This document shows positions 26,296 to 35,242 of a stretch of 64,000 bases of DNA, one piece after another (within the stretch, counting starts at the first letter, position 1; the number at the start of each line of letters is the position of its first letter). The notes beneath the pieces were generated by a model. That model saw nothing but the letters and a program-made list of their open reading frames with translations, made no database searches and was not told the DNA's origin. The translations under genes were made by a program, and so were the position numbers. The stretch covers positions 620,001-684,000 of the forward strand of contig NZ_AP024324.1 of assembly GCF_018408855.1 (NCBI RefSeq), in the 5' to 3' direction. Source of the DNA: Caballeronia sp. NK8. GTDB lineage: Bacteria; Pseudomonadota; Gammaproteobacteria; Burkholderiales; Burkholderiaceae.

Positions 26296-27371
26296 CGATA
26301 CACCACCGGACCCGCCACGCGGGCATAGAGGTTGTTCCAGTCACCGCCGGGTGCGGCGGCGCGCTTGATGACGTCCTGCACGTTCGCCTTTGTCACGAAC
26401 GTGGCCTTGCAATACGTTTCGCGCCGGTCCTTAGGCAGGGCCGCCACGTCGATCTTCTTGTCCTTCGCCTGCAGGCCCATCGACAGGCCGATGCCGCCGA
26501 GCCAGTACGGGTCCCAGTCGACCGATGCGATCAGCTCGCCCGCCTTGATCGCAGCGAGCCCGGGCGGCGTGCCGTCCATGCCCGTCACCGGCATCTGGCC
26601 GGCCAGCCCTTCCGCGCGCAATGCCTCGATCGCGCCGAGCGCCATGTCGTCGTTCGCGGCCCATACGCCCTTGATCTTCGCGTTGAAGCGCGTCATCCAG
26701 GCCTGCATGATCGGGAACGCCTTCTGCGAGTTCCAGTCGGCGACCTGGAAGTCGAGCAACTGGATGTCGGGAAACTTCTTGAGCGCGGCATCGAGGCCCG
26801 CCTTGCGCTCGATCGCGGGGACATTGCTGAAGATGCCGCCGAGCGCGACGACGCCGCCCTTGCCACCCATCGCCTTGAAGAGTTGCGTCGCGGCTTCCTC
26901 GCCGTAGGCGACGCCATCGTAGGAAAGATGCGCGACGTAGTCCGGGTTGTAGTCCCACGGATGCAGATCTTTCGGCTTATTCCAGATCGTCGTCACGAAC
27001 GCGCCCGCCTTCGAGCAGGCCTCGACGATCACGCGCGCATCGGCGGAATCGTTCGGATCGACGTTGAGCACGAGATTGCCGTTGGTGCGCTGCAGGAGTG
27101 CGCGAATATCGGCGATGCCTTTCTCGGAACTGCCTTCGGTCGTGAGCGGCACATAAGGCAGGCCCACGCTCGCCGCAAAGCTCTGCGCGCCCTTGTTGAA
27201 CGCGGCGTGGTACGGATTGGTCAGCGAGCGAAACGAACAGGCAAGCGTCGTCTTGTCCGCGCCGAGCGACAGGCGCGAGAGGCCGCTGCCGGCCATCGCG
27301 AACGCCGCCCCGGCGCCGAGCTTCATGAAATCCCGGCGCGAAAAGACCGCGCGTTGAGCTTGATTCGACAT
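26292..27371 (-). CDS. Sugar ABC transporter periplasmic binding protein with twin-arginine signal
   Basis: 359 residues. The N-terminus carries a Tat motif, SRRDFMKLG (residues 10-18), followed by a mildly hydrophobic stretch to about residue 38. The mature part is a type 1 periplasmic binding domain (ribose-binding-protein fold), with segments such as GANDDMALGAIEALRA-like (ANDDMALGAIEALRAEG) and GMDGTPPGLAAIKAGE. Folded export through Tat is uncommon for this family and might reflect a cofactor or tight ligand. It heads the importer genes and overlaps the permease start by 4 bp. Confidence 0.92.
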   Translation of the reverse strand: MSNQAQRAVFSRRDFMKLGAGAAFAMAGSGLSRLSLGADKTTLACSFRSLTNPYHAAFNKGAQSFAASVGLPYVPLTTEGSSEKGIADIRALLQRTNGNLVLNVDPNDSADARVIVEACSKAGAFVTTIWNKPKDLHPWDYNPDYVAHLSYDGVAYGEEAATQLFKAMGGKGGVVALGGIFSNVPAIERKAGLDAALKKFPDIQLLDFQVADWNSQKAFPIMQAWMTRFNAKIKGVWAANDDMALGAIEALRAEGLAGQMPVTGMDGTPPGLAAIKAGELIASVDWDPYWLGGIGLSMGLQAKDKKIDVAALPKDRRETYCKATFVTKANVQDVIKRAAAPGGDWNNLYARVAGPVVYR

Positions 27372-27452
27372 GATGTCTCCCACCAATGTAATAAATATAC
27401 GGATAGTTATTTATTGCCTGAAGAATCCGGTGATGCCGGACCCTTCGGGCGC

Positions 27453-29126
27453 CTACGCCACGGTCGCGCTGGCGTCGCGCATCGAGCGGCCGGCGTGCGC
27501 CGCCAGTTGACCCGTCAGCGGCATCGGCGCCGCGACGAGTCCGCGAATCAGGTCGGAGGCCTTCTCCGCGATCATCAGCGTCGGCGCATTGGTGTTGGAG
27601 CTGACGATGCGCGGCATCACCGAAGAATCCGCCACCCGCAACCCTTCGATGCCATGCACGCGCAATTGCGGATCGACCACCGACATCTCGTCGATCCCCA
27701 TCTTGCAGGTGCCGACCGGGTGATAGCCCGTGCGCCCGTATTGCTTTGCGTATTCCTCGTATTGCGCCTGCGTGCGCACCGTGCCGCCCGGAAAGTGCTC
27801 GCTCCTGATGTACTTGCTGAACGCCTTCTGGCTCATGATCTCGCGACTCTGACGAATGCCTTCGACCGCCACCTTGAGATCGTAAGGATCGCGAATATAG
27901 GCGGGATCGATGACCGGCGCGTCGGCGGGATCGGCGCTGTTGAGCGTCACGCTGCCGCGGCTTCTCGGGCGCAGGAAGTACGAGTTGAGCGTGCAGCCCG
28001 AACCGGAAGGCACCGGCGGCACGCCCGCTTCGACGCCAGCGCCGGGCAGGAAGTGGAACTGCAGATCGGGCGTCGGCACATCGCTGCCGGAGTACCAGAA
28101 CGCGCCGCCTTCCGCGATGTTCGACGTCACCGGCCCCTTGTTGAACATTTTGTATTCGAGGCCGGCGAGCAGCATCATGTGCTTTTTCGCGTATTTATCG
28201 AGACTGTACGGTCCGTTGAGTTCGTACACGATGTCGATGTCGAAGTGATCCTGCAGATTCGCGCCGACGCCATCGAGCGCGTGCAAGGGTTTGATGCCGA
28301 CGCGCTCGAGATCCGCCGCGCGGCCGATGCCCGAGAGCATCAGCATCTTCGGCGAGCCGATCGCACCGGCCGTCACGATCACCTCGCGCTCGGCGCGCGC
28401 CACGATCACATTCGAGCGCGCGTTCTGATCGGCATATTCGACGCCCACCGCGCGCCCGTTCTCGATCACGATGCGCGACACGAGACAGTTCGTCTTCACG
28501 GTGAGATTGCTGCGCGAGCGCGCCCGTTGCAAATAACCGACCGCCGCGCTGCAGCGCCGTCCGCCGCGTTGCGTAACCTGATACACGCCGACGCCTTCCT
28601 GCTGCGCGCCGTTGAAATCGCTGTTGTACGGCAGGCCCGCTTCCTGACCGGCGAGCACGAAGGCCTTGGTCAGTTCGTTGACGCTGATGAGATCGGATAC
28701 ACCGAGCGGTCCGCCTACCCCGTGATATTCGTTGCACAGGCGCTCGTTGTCTTCCATGCGGCGCAGATAGGGCAGCACGCCGTCGCGAAAGCCCCAGCCG
28801 GTGCAGCCTTCGCGTTCCCACGCGTCGTAGTCGGCGGGCTGGCCGCGCGTGTAGACCATCGCGTTGATGGAACCGCCGCCGCCGAGCACGCGGCCCTGCG
28901 CGAACGGAATCTGCCGCCGTTGCGTTTCCGCCGCCGCCACCGTGCGATAGCCCCAGGTCAGCGGGCCGCCGGTCATCTTGAAGAAGCCGACCGGCATATG
29001 GATGTACGGGTCGGTATCGGCGGGACCGGCTTCGAGCAGCAGCACACGGCTGCTCGCGTCTTCGCTCAGACGGGCCGCGAGCGCACAGCCCGCCGCGCCA
29101 CCGCCCACGATCACATAGTCATACAT
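27453..29126 (-). CDS. GMC-family FAD-dependent alcohol dehydrogenase (choline dehydrogenase-like)
   Basis: 557 residues starting MYDYVIVGGGAAGCAL; a longer upstream frame is unrelated. It has the FAD Rossmann motif GGGAAGCALAARLS, the GMC signature GRVLGGGGSINAMVYTRG (about 76-93), and the catalytic His/Asn pair in GYHPVGTCKMG and SSNTNAPTLMIAEKASD. It oxidises a primary alcohol to an aldehyde, passing electrons to the respiratory chain or a carrier. The aldehyde dehydrogenase gene lies 71 bp upstream and the sugar importer 81 bp downstream. Choline is possible, but no betaine regulator or BetT is nearby. Confidence 0.9.
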   Translation of the reverse strand: MYDYVIVGGGAAGCALAARLSEDASSRVLLLEAGPADTDPYIHMPVGFFKMTGGPLTWGYRTVAAAETQRRQIPFAQGRVLGGGGSINAMVYTRGQPADYDAWEREGCTGWGFRDGVLPYLRRMEDNERLCNEYHGVGGPLGVSDLISVNELTKAFVLAGQEAGLPYNSDFNGAQQEGVGVYQVTQRGGRRCSAAVGYLQRARSRSNLTVKTNCLVSRIVIENGRAVGVEYADQNARSNVIVARAEREVIVTAGAIGSPKMLMLSGIGRAADLERVGIKPLHALDGVGANLQDHFDIDIVYELNGPYSLDKYAKKHMMLLAGLEYKMFNKGPVTSNIAEGGAFWYSGSDVPTPDLQFHFLPGAGVEAGVPPVPSGSGCTLNSYFLRPRSRGSVTLNSADPADAPVIDPAYIRDPYDLKVAVEGIRQSREIMSQKAFSKYIRSEHFPGGTVRTQAQYEEYAKQYGRTGYHPVGTCKMGIDEMSVVDPQLRVHGIEGLRVADSSVMPRIVSSNTNAPTLMIAEKASDLIRGLVAAPMPLTGQLAAHAGRSMRDASATVA

Positions 29127-29197
29127 TGCTGTCTCCGATTCCTTGTTCGCCACGAGTCGCGCGTGGCCTTTGCGCGTCGCTCTCTCCGGAACGTGCC

Positions 29198-30706
29198 CTA
29201 CGCGATCCAGCGCGCCCGCTTGCCGAGTTGGACATGCACGGATTTGATCTCCGTGTATTCCTCGACGCCATAGCGCCCCGTCTCGCGACCGATACCCGAT
29301 TGCTTGAATCCGCCGATGGGCATTTCCGGACCGCCGGTGATCGTGCAATTGACCCAGATGCGGCCCGCCTGCACGTCGCGCAAACTCCTGAACGCACCTT
29401 GCAGATCGCGCGTCCAGATGCTTGCAGCGAGACCGTATGGCACGCCGTTCGCGAGTTCGATGGCTTCCTCGAAGCTGTCGAACGGCGTAACCGACAGAAC
29501 CGGCCCGAAAATCTCGTCCTGCGCGAGCGAGCTGCCGGGCTGCACGTTGCGAAACACCGTCGGCTGGATGAAGAAGCGCTCACCTTCGCTCCTCGCGTCG
29601 CCGCCGCACACGAGTTGCGCGCCGTCGCGCGTGCCCGCATCGATGAAGCCGCGAATCTTGTCGAACTGACGTGCCTCGACGATCGCGCCGACATGATTGG
29701 ACGCATCGAGCGGATCGCCCGTGCGCACGCGGGCGAGCACCGCGCGGATACGCTCGACGAGATCGGCTTCCACCGACCGGTGCACCACGAGCCGGCTGCC
29801 CGACACGCAGCACTGTCCCGCGTTGAACGCGATGCCGAACGCGATGGCGTCGGCGGCGTCGTCGAGGTCGGCGTCGGCGAACACGATCTGCGGATTCTTG
29901 CCGCCGAGTTCGAGGCCGACCTTCTTCATGTTGCCGCCCGCTGCCGCGAGCACCGCACGGCCCACTTGCGTCGAACCGGTGAACGAGATCATGTCGACGT
30001 CCATGTGTTCGGCGAGCGCCTGACCGACCACCGAACCGAGACCCGTGACCACGTTTAACACGCCATCGGGCAGACCGGCTTCGGCGAGCAGCGCGGCGAG
30101 TTTGAGCGTCGTGGTCGAGGTCAGCTCGGCAGGCTTCACGACCACCGTGCATCCCGCGGCAAGCGCGAACGGCAGACGTTCGGAAAGAATGAAGAACGGA
30201 AAATTCCATGGCGTGACGATGCCCACGACACCCACCGGCTGCCGCAGTACCAGCCCGAGCATGTCGGGGCCGAGCGTGTCGTGCGAATCGCCATGCACCA
30301 CGCGCGCGAGCCCCGCTGCGTATTCCCAGATGCCCGCGGCCGCCGTGATTTCGCCACGCGACTGACCGATCGGCTTGCCGCTTTCGAGCGTTTCCAGATA
30401 CGCCAGCGTCTCCACGTTGTCGCGGATCAGGCGCGCCGCTTTCAGCAGGACCGTCGCGCGCTGTTCGCCGGTAAGCCGCGACCAGCGGCCGTCGTCGAAC
30501 GCGCGGCGGGCGGCGGCCACCGCTGCATCGAGATCGCCGGACGATGCGCGCAGCGTCGTTGTGACGCCCACGCCGTGGCCCGGACTCTTGCGCGTCACCC
30601 ATTCGGCGGAAGAACCGGCATAGTCCTTTCCGTCGATGAACATCGACGTGCGCAACGGTTCGTCGGGCAGATGCAGCGAGGCTGCCAGTTCGCTCAAATC
30701 ACTCAT
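29198..30706 (-). CDS. NAD(P)-dependent aldehyde dehydrogenase
   Basis: 502 residues. The start at 30706 (MSDLSELAASLHLPDEP) has GGAGA about 6 bp upstream; a start four codons earlier does not. Catalytic residues are Glu in GLELGGKNPQI (about 272) and Cys in FNAGQCCVSGSRLV (about 306), with the NAD motif FTGSTQVGRAV. It probably oxidises the aldehyde produced by the GMC dehydrogenase encoded next. It is the first gene of the long minus-strand operon and is divergent from the TetR regulator. Confidence 0.93.
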   Translation of the reverse strand: MSDLSELAASLHLPDEPLRTSMFIDGKDYAGSSAEWVTRKSPGHGVGVTTTLRASSGDLDAAVAAARRAFDDGRWSRLTGEQRATVLLKAARLIRDNVETLAYLETLESGKPIGQSRGEITAAAGIWEYAAGLARVVHGDSHDTLGPDMLGLVLRQPVGVVGIVTPWNFPFFILSERLPFALAAGCTVVVKPAELTSTTTLKLAALLAEAGLPDGVLNVVTGLGSVVGQALAEHMDVDMISFTGSTQVGRAVLAAAGGNMKKVGLELGGKNPQIVFADADLDDAADAIAFGIAFNAGQCCVSGSRLVVHRSVEADLVERIRAVLARVRTGDPLDASNHVGAIVEARQFDKIRGFIDAGTRDGAQLVCGGDARSEGERFFIQPTVFRNVQPGSSLAQDEIFGPVLSVTPFDSFEEAIELANGVPYGLAASIWTRDLQGAFRSLRDVQAGRIWVNCTITGGPEMPIGGFKQSGIGRETGRYGVEEYTEIKSVHVQLGKRARWIA

Positions 30707-30778
30707 ATCCGTCTCCATTCAACATTCTCATGGTGCGTCCGGCATCCACGCCGCCGCGCGTCATCGAAACGCATTCTG

Positions 30779-30794
30779 CACCATCCGGTTACTT
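30779..30794. promoter_or_regulatory. Candidate TetR operator, site A
   Basis: CACCATCCGGTTACTT lies between the aldehyde dehydrogenase start (30706) and the TetR start (30876). Its core ACC-N4-GGT is an inverted repeat. Thirteen of 16 bases match a second copy in the CoA-transferase/acyl-CoA dehydrogenase promoter region at 33185-33200. Confidence 0.5.
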
Positions 30795-30875
30795 CCTTAC
30801 AAGCCGATTTTTGGTTTATAGTCGCTAACATCCTGAACGCCTGCCGGCATTCCAACTTTCATTTCGACGACGCAC

Positions 30876-31559
30876 ATGACCCTCGCCACCACCACGCAGA
30901 AACGCGCATCCAAGACGCCCGAGGCCGAAGTCACGCGTCAGCCCAGACAACGGGACCCGGAGGTGACGAAGGCCCGCATCCTCGAAGCCGCGAAAAAGGA
31001 GTTCGCCAAACTCGGCATGGCGGGCGCGCGGGTCGAAGCCATCGCGACACGCGCGAAGGCCAACAAGCGGATGATCTATCACTACTTCGGCAGCAAGGAG
31101 GAGCTGTTCGTCGCGGTCCTCGAAGATGTCTACGCCGACATCCGCTCCGCCGAGCAGAAGCTCGATCTCGACCATCTCTCCCCCGAGGACGCGATCGTCG
31201 CGCTCACCACGCACACCTGGAACTACTACCTGAAGAACCCCGAGTTCATGACGCTCGTGAACAGCGAGAACCTGCATCGCGCGCGGCACGTCAAGAAGTC
31301 CGCGCGCTTCAAGGAACTGCATCAGGGTTTCATTTCGATGCTCCAGCGCATCCTCGACCGCGGCGTCGCAGCAGGCGCGTTCCGCAGCGGCGTCGATGCG
31401 CGGCAACTGCATATCACCATGGCCGCGATCGGCTACTACTACCTCACGAACCGCTTCACGAGCGGCGTGATCTTCGACATCGACTTCATGGACAAGGCGG
31501 CGCTCAAGAGCCGCCTCGAATTCAACATCGATACCATCCTGCGGCTCGTACGGCCGTGA
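30876..31559 (+). CDS. TetR-family transcriptional regulator
   Basis: 227 residues. A basic N-terminal tail of about 30 residues precedes the TetR HTH (AKKEFAKLGMAGARVEAIAT, then KANKRMIYHYFGSKEELFVA, about residues 40-85), followed by an all-helical ligand domain. It is divergent from the aldehyde dehydrogenase-GMC-ABC-etf operon and convergent with the CoA-transferase gene, 25 bp away. The likely ligand is a pathway intermediate such as an acyl-CoA or aldehyde; that is inference. Confidence 0.92.
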   Translation: MTLATTTQKRASKTPEAEVTRQPRQRDPEVTKARILEAAKKEFAKLGMAGARVEAIATRAKANKRMIYHYFGSKEELFVAVLEDVYADIRSAEQKLDLDHLSPEDAIVALTTHTWNYYLKNPEFMTLVNSENLHRARHVKKSARFKELHQGFISMLQRILDRGVAAGAFRSGVDARQLHITMAAIGYYYLTNRFTSGVIFDIDFMDKAALKSRLEFNIDTILRLVRP

Positions 31560-31584
31560 AGCTTGCGCGCGCAGCGGTGTCATC

Positions 31585-33117
31585 TCACGCCACCTTCTCT
31601 TGCGATGCCGACATCCGCGCGAGCAACGCTTCATCGACGAGCGGCCTGAACGCCATGCGCGCCAGCACGTCACGCTCGATATCGACGCCATCCGCGACTT
31701 CGATCAGGCGCACGCCTTCGGCCTCCAGTCGAAACACCGCGCGCTCGGTCACGTAAAGCACTTCCTGAGCGCTGCGTAACGCCTGCTCGCCGCTGAACGT
31801 GATGTGCTGCACGCGTTCGACGAGCTTCGGCACGCTGCCCGGCGACACGATATTCAAACGCGTCCCCGTTTGTTCGACTTGCAGGCCCTTCGCCTCGAAA
31901 CTGCCGCAGAAAACGATCTTGCGCGCGCCCTGCGTGATGTCGATGAAACCGCCCGGCCCCACCACCGTCGAACCGAGCTTCGACACGTTGATGTTGCCCG
32001 CGCCATCCATCTCGCCCATGCCGAGGAAGGAGACATCGACGCCGCCGCCGCTGTAGAAATCGAACTGATCGACGCTCGACAGGATCGCGTGCGCGTTGCG
32101 CGCCGTGCCGAACATGGGGCCATCGAGCATGGCGCCGTTGTGGATGCCCTGCTCCACCGATCCCCAGAACGTGCCCATGCGCCCCTGCTGCGCGAGCAAC
32201 GCGGGAATGCCGCCCGGAATGCCGAAGCCGAAATTCGCCGACTGCCCCTCATGCAGTTCGAGCGCGGCGCGCGCGGCGATGATGCGGCGGATGCCCGTCG
32301 GCACTTCGTAGAATCCGTCGCCGATGGCGCACTGCGCTTCGCCGCTCAGCGCCGGATCGTAGTCCGACACCACGCATTGCACCTGCTCAGGCGTCTCGAC
32401 GAGCGTATCGACCAGAATGCCCGGAATGCGCACGAGGCGCGCCGGCACATAGCCTTCAGGCTCGCGCTCCTTCACCTGCACGATGACGCGTCCAGCGCTG
32501 TTGTGCGCGGCCAGCGCGGCGGCGTAGACATCGAGGTCGGCCGGTTCGCGGCGCAGCGTGACATTGCCGCTTTCATCCGCCGATGAGCCACGCACGATCG
32601 CGAAATCGACCTTGAACGGCTTGTAGCGCAGATACTCGCGGCCGTCGAGCTCGATCAGTTCCACGAGATCTTCGCTGGCGCGTTCGTTGATCTTGCCGCC
32701 ATCGATACGCGGATCGACAAAGGTTCGCAGTCCAACATGCGTGACAAGTCCCGGCCGGCCCGCGCCGATCTCGCGCAGCAGCGTGGAGATGACGCCCGCC
32801 GGAAAGCTGTACGCCTCGAACGCATTCTCGCGGGCGAGCTTCTGCATCGCGGGCGCCCAGCTCCAGTGGCCGCCGATCACGCGTTTGACCATTCCCGCAT
32901 GGGCGAACCGGCCCAGCCCGCTGCCCTTGGCATCGCCGATACCGAGCGCGTGGACGATGGTCAGATCGCGCGGATGCCCGGTTTCGAGAAAGCGCCGTTC
33001 GAGCTGCGCGAGCACGGCGTCCGCTTCGAGCAGCCCGCCGCCGGAACCCGCGAGCGCGATCGTCGCGCCATCGAAAATCTGCCCGACCGCAGCGGCAGCG
33101 TCCATCCACTTGTTCAC
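31585..33117 (-). CDS. Acyl-CoA:carboxylate CoA-transferase, single-chain alpha-beta type (propionate CoA-transferase-like)
   Basis: 510 residues from a GTG start (33117), preceded by AAAGGAG at 6 bp; the ATG twelve bp inside has no such site. Both halves of a family I CoA-transferase are fused. The N-terminal half has the glycine-rich segment IALAGSGGGLLEADAVL, and the C-terminal half has the catalytic Glu322 in WGSVEQGIHNG. Such enzymes activate short hydroxy- or keto-acids with acetyl-CoA. It is divergent from the acyl-CoA dehydrogenase operon, and the pair would activate then desaturate an acid coming from the GMC/aldehyde dehydrogenase steps. Confidence 0.9.
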   Translation of the reverse strand: MNKWMDAAAAVGQIFDGATIALAGSGGGLLEADAVLAQLERRFLETGHPRDLTIVHALGIGDAKGSGLGRFAHAGMVKRVIGGHWSWAPAMQKLARENAFEAYSFPAGVISTLLREIGAGRPGLVTHVGLRTFVDPRIDGGKINERASEDLVELIELDGREYLRYKPFKVDFAIVRGSSADESGNVTLRREPADLDVYAAALAAHNSAGRVIVQVKEREPEGYVPARLVRIPGILVDTLVETPEQVQCVVSDYDPALSGEAQCAIGDGFYEVPTGIRRIIAARAALELHEGQSANFGFGIPGGIPALLAQQGRMGTFWGSVEQGIHNGAMLDGPMFGTARNAHAILSSVDQFDFYSGGGVDVSFLGMGEMDGAGNINVSKLGSTVVGPGGFIDITQGARKIVFCGSFEAKGLQVEQTGTRLNIVSPGSVPKLVERVQHITFSGEQALRSAQEVLYVTERAVFRLEAEGVRLIEVADGVDIERDVLARMAFRPLVDEALLARMSASQEKVA

Positions 33118-33179
33118 TGAAAGCTCCTTTGAGAATCCGCCGCGAAAGCCATTGACAGCGGCCATTCGTTGGTCTTAAA

Positions 33180-33200
33180 TAACCCACCAGATGGTTACTT
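33180..33200. promoter_or_regulatory. Candidate TetR operator, site B, with TAACC/GGTTA dyad
   Basis: TAACC (33180-33184) and GGTTA (33193-33197) form an inverted repeat over an 8-bp spacer. Within it, CACCAGATGGTTACTT (33185-33200) matches site A at 30779-30794 in 13 of 16 positions, sharing CACCA-N3-GGTTACTT. The element lies between the divergent CoA-transferase (33117) and acyl-CoA dehydrogenase (33320) starts. Confidence 0.55.
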
Positions 33201-33319
33201 GTTGCGAATGTTGGCACACGAAACCTCTGAATTCAAGCGGTATTTCGACGGTCTGCGGGTATACCTTCAAGACAAGTCCTGCCGCAAATATCTGGTCTGA
33301 CGAATGGCATGGAGACAGC

Positions 33320-34465
33320 ATGAGACTCTCGGAATTACACGAGCAAATCCGCGACACCACGCGGCGTTTTGCGCAGGAAGTCATCCGGCCCCTGGCCGAG
33401 GAACTGGATCGCGAAGAGCGCTTTCCGGCGGAGATCTACAAGCAGATGGGCGAGCTCGGGTTATTCGGCATCACCGTGCCGGAGGAATTCGGCGGCGCCG
33501 GGATGGATGTCACGGCGTATGCGCTCGTGATGGAGGAGTTGTCGCGCGGTTACGCGTCGGTGGCGGACCAGTGCGGCCTGCTCGAACTCGTCGGCACCTT
33601 GCTGAGCGCGCATGGCAGCGATGCGCAGCGCGCAAGGTATCTCGAATCGCTGCTGCGCGCGGAACTGCGCCCGGCTTACTGCATCACCGAATCCGACGCG
33701 GGCACGGACGTCTCCGGCATCCGGACCACCGCCACGCGCACAGCCGATGGCTGGGAACTCAGCGGCGCGAAGCTGTGGATTCATAACGCGCCGGTCGCGG
33801 ACCTCGCGTTCGTGCTGGCGCGCACGGACCTCGCGGCGGGCAAGCGGGGCATGAGCATCTTCATCGTCGACTGTCATTTGCCGGGCGTATCGAAGGGGCC
33901 GAAGGAACACAAGATGGGGCAGCGTGCGTCGCAGGTCGGCGAGCTTCATTTCGACCGCGTGCAGCTTGCCGAAGACGCGCTGCTCGGGCAGGAAGGACGC
34001 GGCTTTCACATGATGATGAGCGCGCTCGACAAAGGCCGCGTGGGCATTGCCGCGCTGGCGGTCGGCATTGCGCAGGCGGGTCTCGAAGCAGCGCTCGAAT
34101 ACGCGCAGACCCGCAAGCAGTTCGGCACGCATATCGCCGAGTTTCAGGGCGTGCAGTGGATGCTCGCCGACATGGCGAAAGATATCCAGGCCGCGCGCCT
34201 GCTGGTGCACGATGCCGCCGCGCGTCTCGAAGCCGGTGAGCGTGCGAGCATCGCGTGTTCGATGGCGAAATGCTTCGCGGGCGATACCGCGGTCAAGCAC
34301 AGCGCGAATGCCGTGCAGATCTTCGGCGGCAGTGGCTACATTCGCGGCTATGAAGTGGAACGCCTCTATCGCGACGCGAAGATTACGCAGATCTACGAAG
34401 GCACGAATCAGATTCAGCGCACGATCATCGCGCGCGATCTGATCGCCAATGGAGCATCGTTATGA
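33320..34465 (+). CDS. Acyl-CoA dehydrogenase
   Basis: 381 residues starting MRLSELHEQIRDT, with GGAG 5 bp upstream. Domain order is normal: N-terminal helices, the FAD/substrate strand region with YCITESDAGTDVSGI (about 117-131) and WIHNAPVADLAFVLAR, then the C-terminal helical domain with RKQFGTHIAEFQGVQWMLAD. The catalytic Glu is in the C-terminal motif ITQIYEGTNQIQR. It introduces a 2,3 double bond and passes electrons to ETF, which is encoded by etfBA in the neighbouring operon. The next gene overlaps by ATGA. Confidence 0.94.
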   Translation: MRLSELHEQIRDTTRRFAQEVIRPLAEELDREERFPAEIYKQMGELGLFGITVPEEFGGAGMDVTAYALVMEELSRGYASVADQCGLLELVGTLLSAHGSDAQRARYLESLLRAELRPAYCITESDAGTDVSGIRTTATRTADGWELSGAKLWIHNAPVADLAFVLARTDLAAGKRGMSIFIVDCHLPGVSKGPKEHKMGQRASQVGELHFDRVQLAEDALLGQEGRGFHMMMSALDKGRVGIAALAVGIAQAGLEAALEYAQTRKQFGTHIAEFQGVQWMLADMAKDIQAARLLVHDAAARLEAGERASIACSMAKCFAGDTAVKHSANAVQIFGGSGYIRGYEVERLYRDAKITQIYEGTNQIQRTIIARDLIANGASL

Positions 34466-35241
34466 GCGCGCGTCCCGTTGCGCTCGTCACGGGCAGCCGG
34501 CGCGGCATCGGGCGGGCGATAGCCATCGAACTCGGCCGCGCGGGATTCGATGTCGCGCTCACCGACGCCGTGGCCTCCGATGAACTCGATCAGGCCGCAG
34601 CCGAAGTCGAGAAGACCGCCGCGCGCGCGATCGCCGTCGTCTCCGATCTCGCCGATATCGCCGCGAATCACGCCACGTTGCTCGACATCGAAACGCGTCT
34701 CGGCGGCCCGATCGATTGTCTCGTGAACAACGCGGGCGTGTCGGTGTTGTCGCGCGGCGATCTGCTCGACGTGACGCCCGAAAGCTTCGACCGCTGCATC
34801 GCGATCAATACACGCGGGACCTTCTTTCTGACGCAGGCGTTCGCGCGGCACTTTCTGTCGCGCACGCGCAAGAGCGTGGCGGCGCATCCGAGCGTCATCA
34901 CGATCACCTCGTCGAATGCGGTCGCCGCTTCGCCGTTGCGCGGCGAGTATTGCGTGTCGAAGGCGGGGTCATCGATGGCCACGACGCTGTTTTCGCTGCG
35001 CCTCGCCGAGCACGGCATCGGCGTCTATGAAGTGCAGCCGGGTCTGATCGAGACCGAGATGACCGCGCCTTCCCGCGCGCGCTACGACGCGCAGATGGAG
35101 CAAGGTCTCACCGCCATCAGGCGCTGGGGCACGCCGCTGGAAGTCGCGACCGCCGTGCGCACGCTCGCGACCGGCGGCTTGCCGTACAGCGCAGGACAGG
35201 CGATCCGCGTCGATGGCGGCTTACTCGTCAACAAATACTGA
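34462..35241 (+). CDS. SDR-family oxidoreductase (3-ketoacyl reductase-like)
   Basis: 259 residues. TGSRRGIG (about 10-17), VNNAG (about 87-91) and the catalytic YCVSK define a classical SDR, with the C-terminal GQAIRVDGGLLVNKY typical of FabG-like enzymes. It is translationally coupled to the acyl-CoA dehydrogenase gene and followed 1 bp later by the DUF993 gene. A dehydrogenase step on a 3-hydroxyacyl-CoA or on a cyclic polyol would both fit. Confidence 0.88.
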   Translation: MSARPVALVTGSRRGIGRAIAIELGRAGFDVALTDAVASDELDQAAAEVEKTAARAIAVVSDLADIAANHATLLDIETRLGGPIDCLVNNAGVSVLSRGDLLDVTPESFDRCIAINTRGTFFLTQAFARHFLSRTRKSVAAHPSVITITSSNAVAASPLRGEYCVSKAGSSMATTLFSLRLAEHGIGVYEVQPGLIETEMTAPSRARYDAQMEQGLTAIRRWGTPLEVATAVRTLATGGLPYSAGQAIRVDGGLLVNKY

Positions 35242-35242
35242 G

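Noticed and set aside
26079..29273. Very long open frame (over 1000 codons) on the plus strand opposite the binding-protein and GMC genes
   Set aside because: It is antisense to genes with clear family motifs; its translation is Arg/His/Ala-rich with no recognisable domain, as expected of a GC-rich shadow frame.
27453..31559. Reading the GMC dehydrogenase, aldehyde dehydrogenase and TetR genes as the betA-betB-betI choline operon
   Set aside because: Order and partners differ (sugar ABC importer, ETF, second operon); no choline transporter is present, and the TetR protein has a long basic N-terminal tail unlike BetI. Choline cannot be excluded but is not supported.
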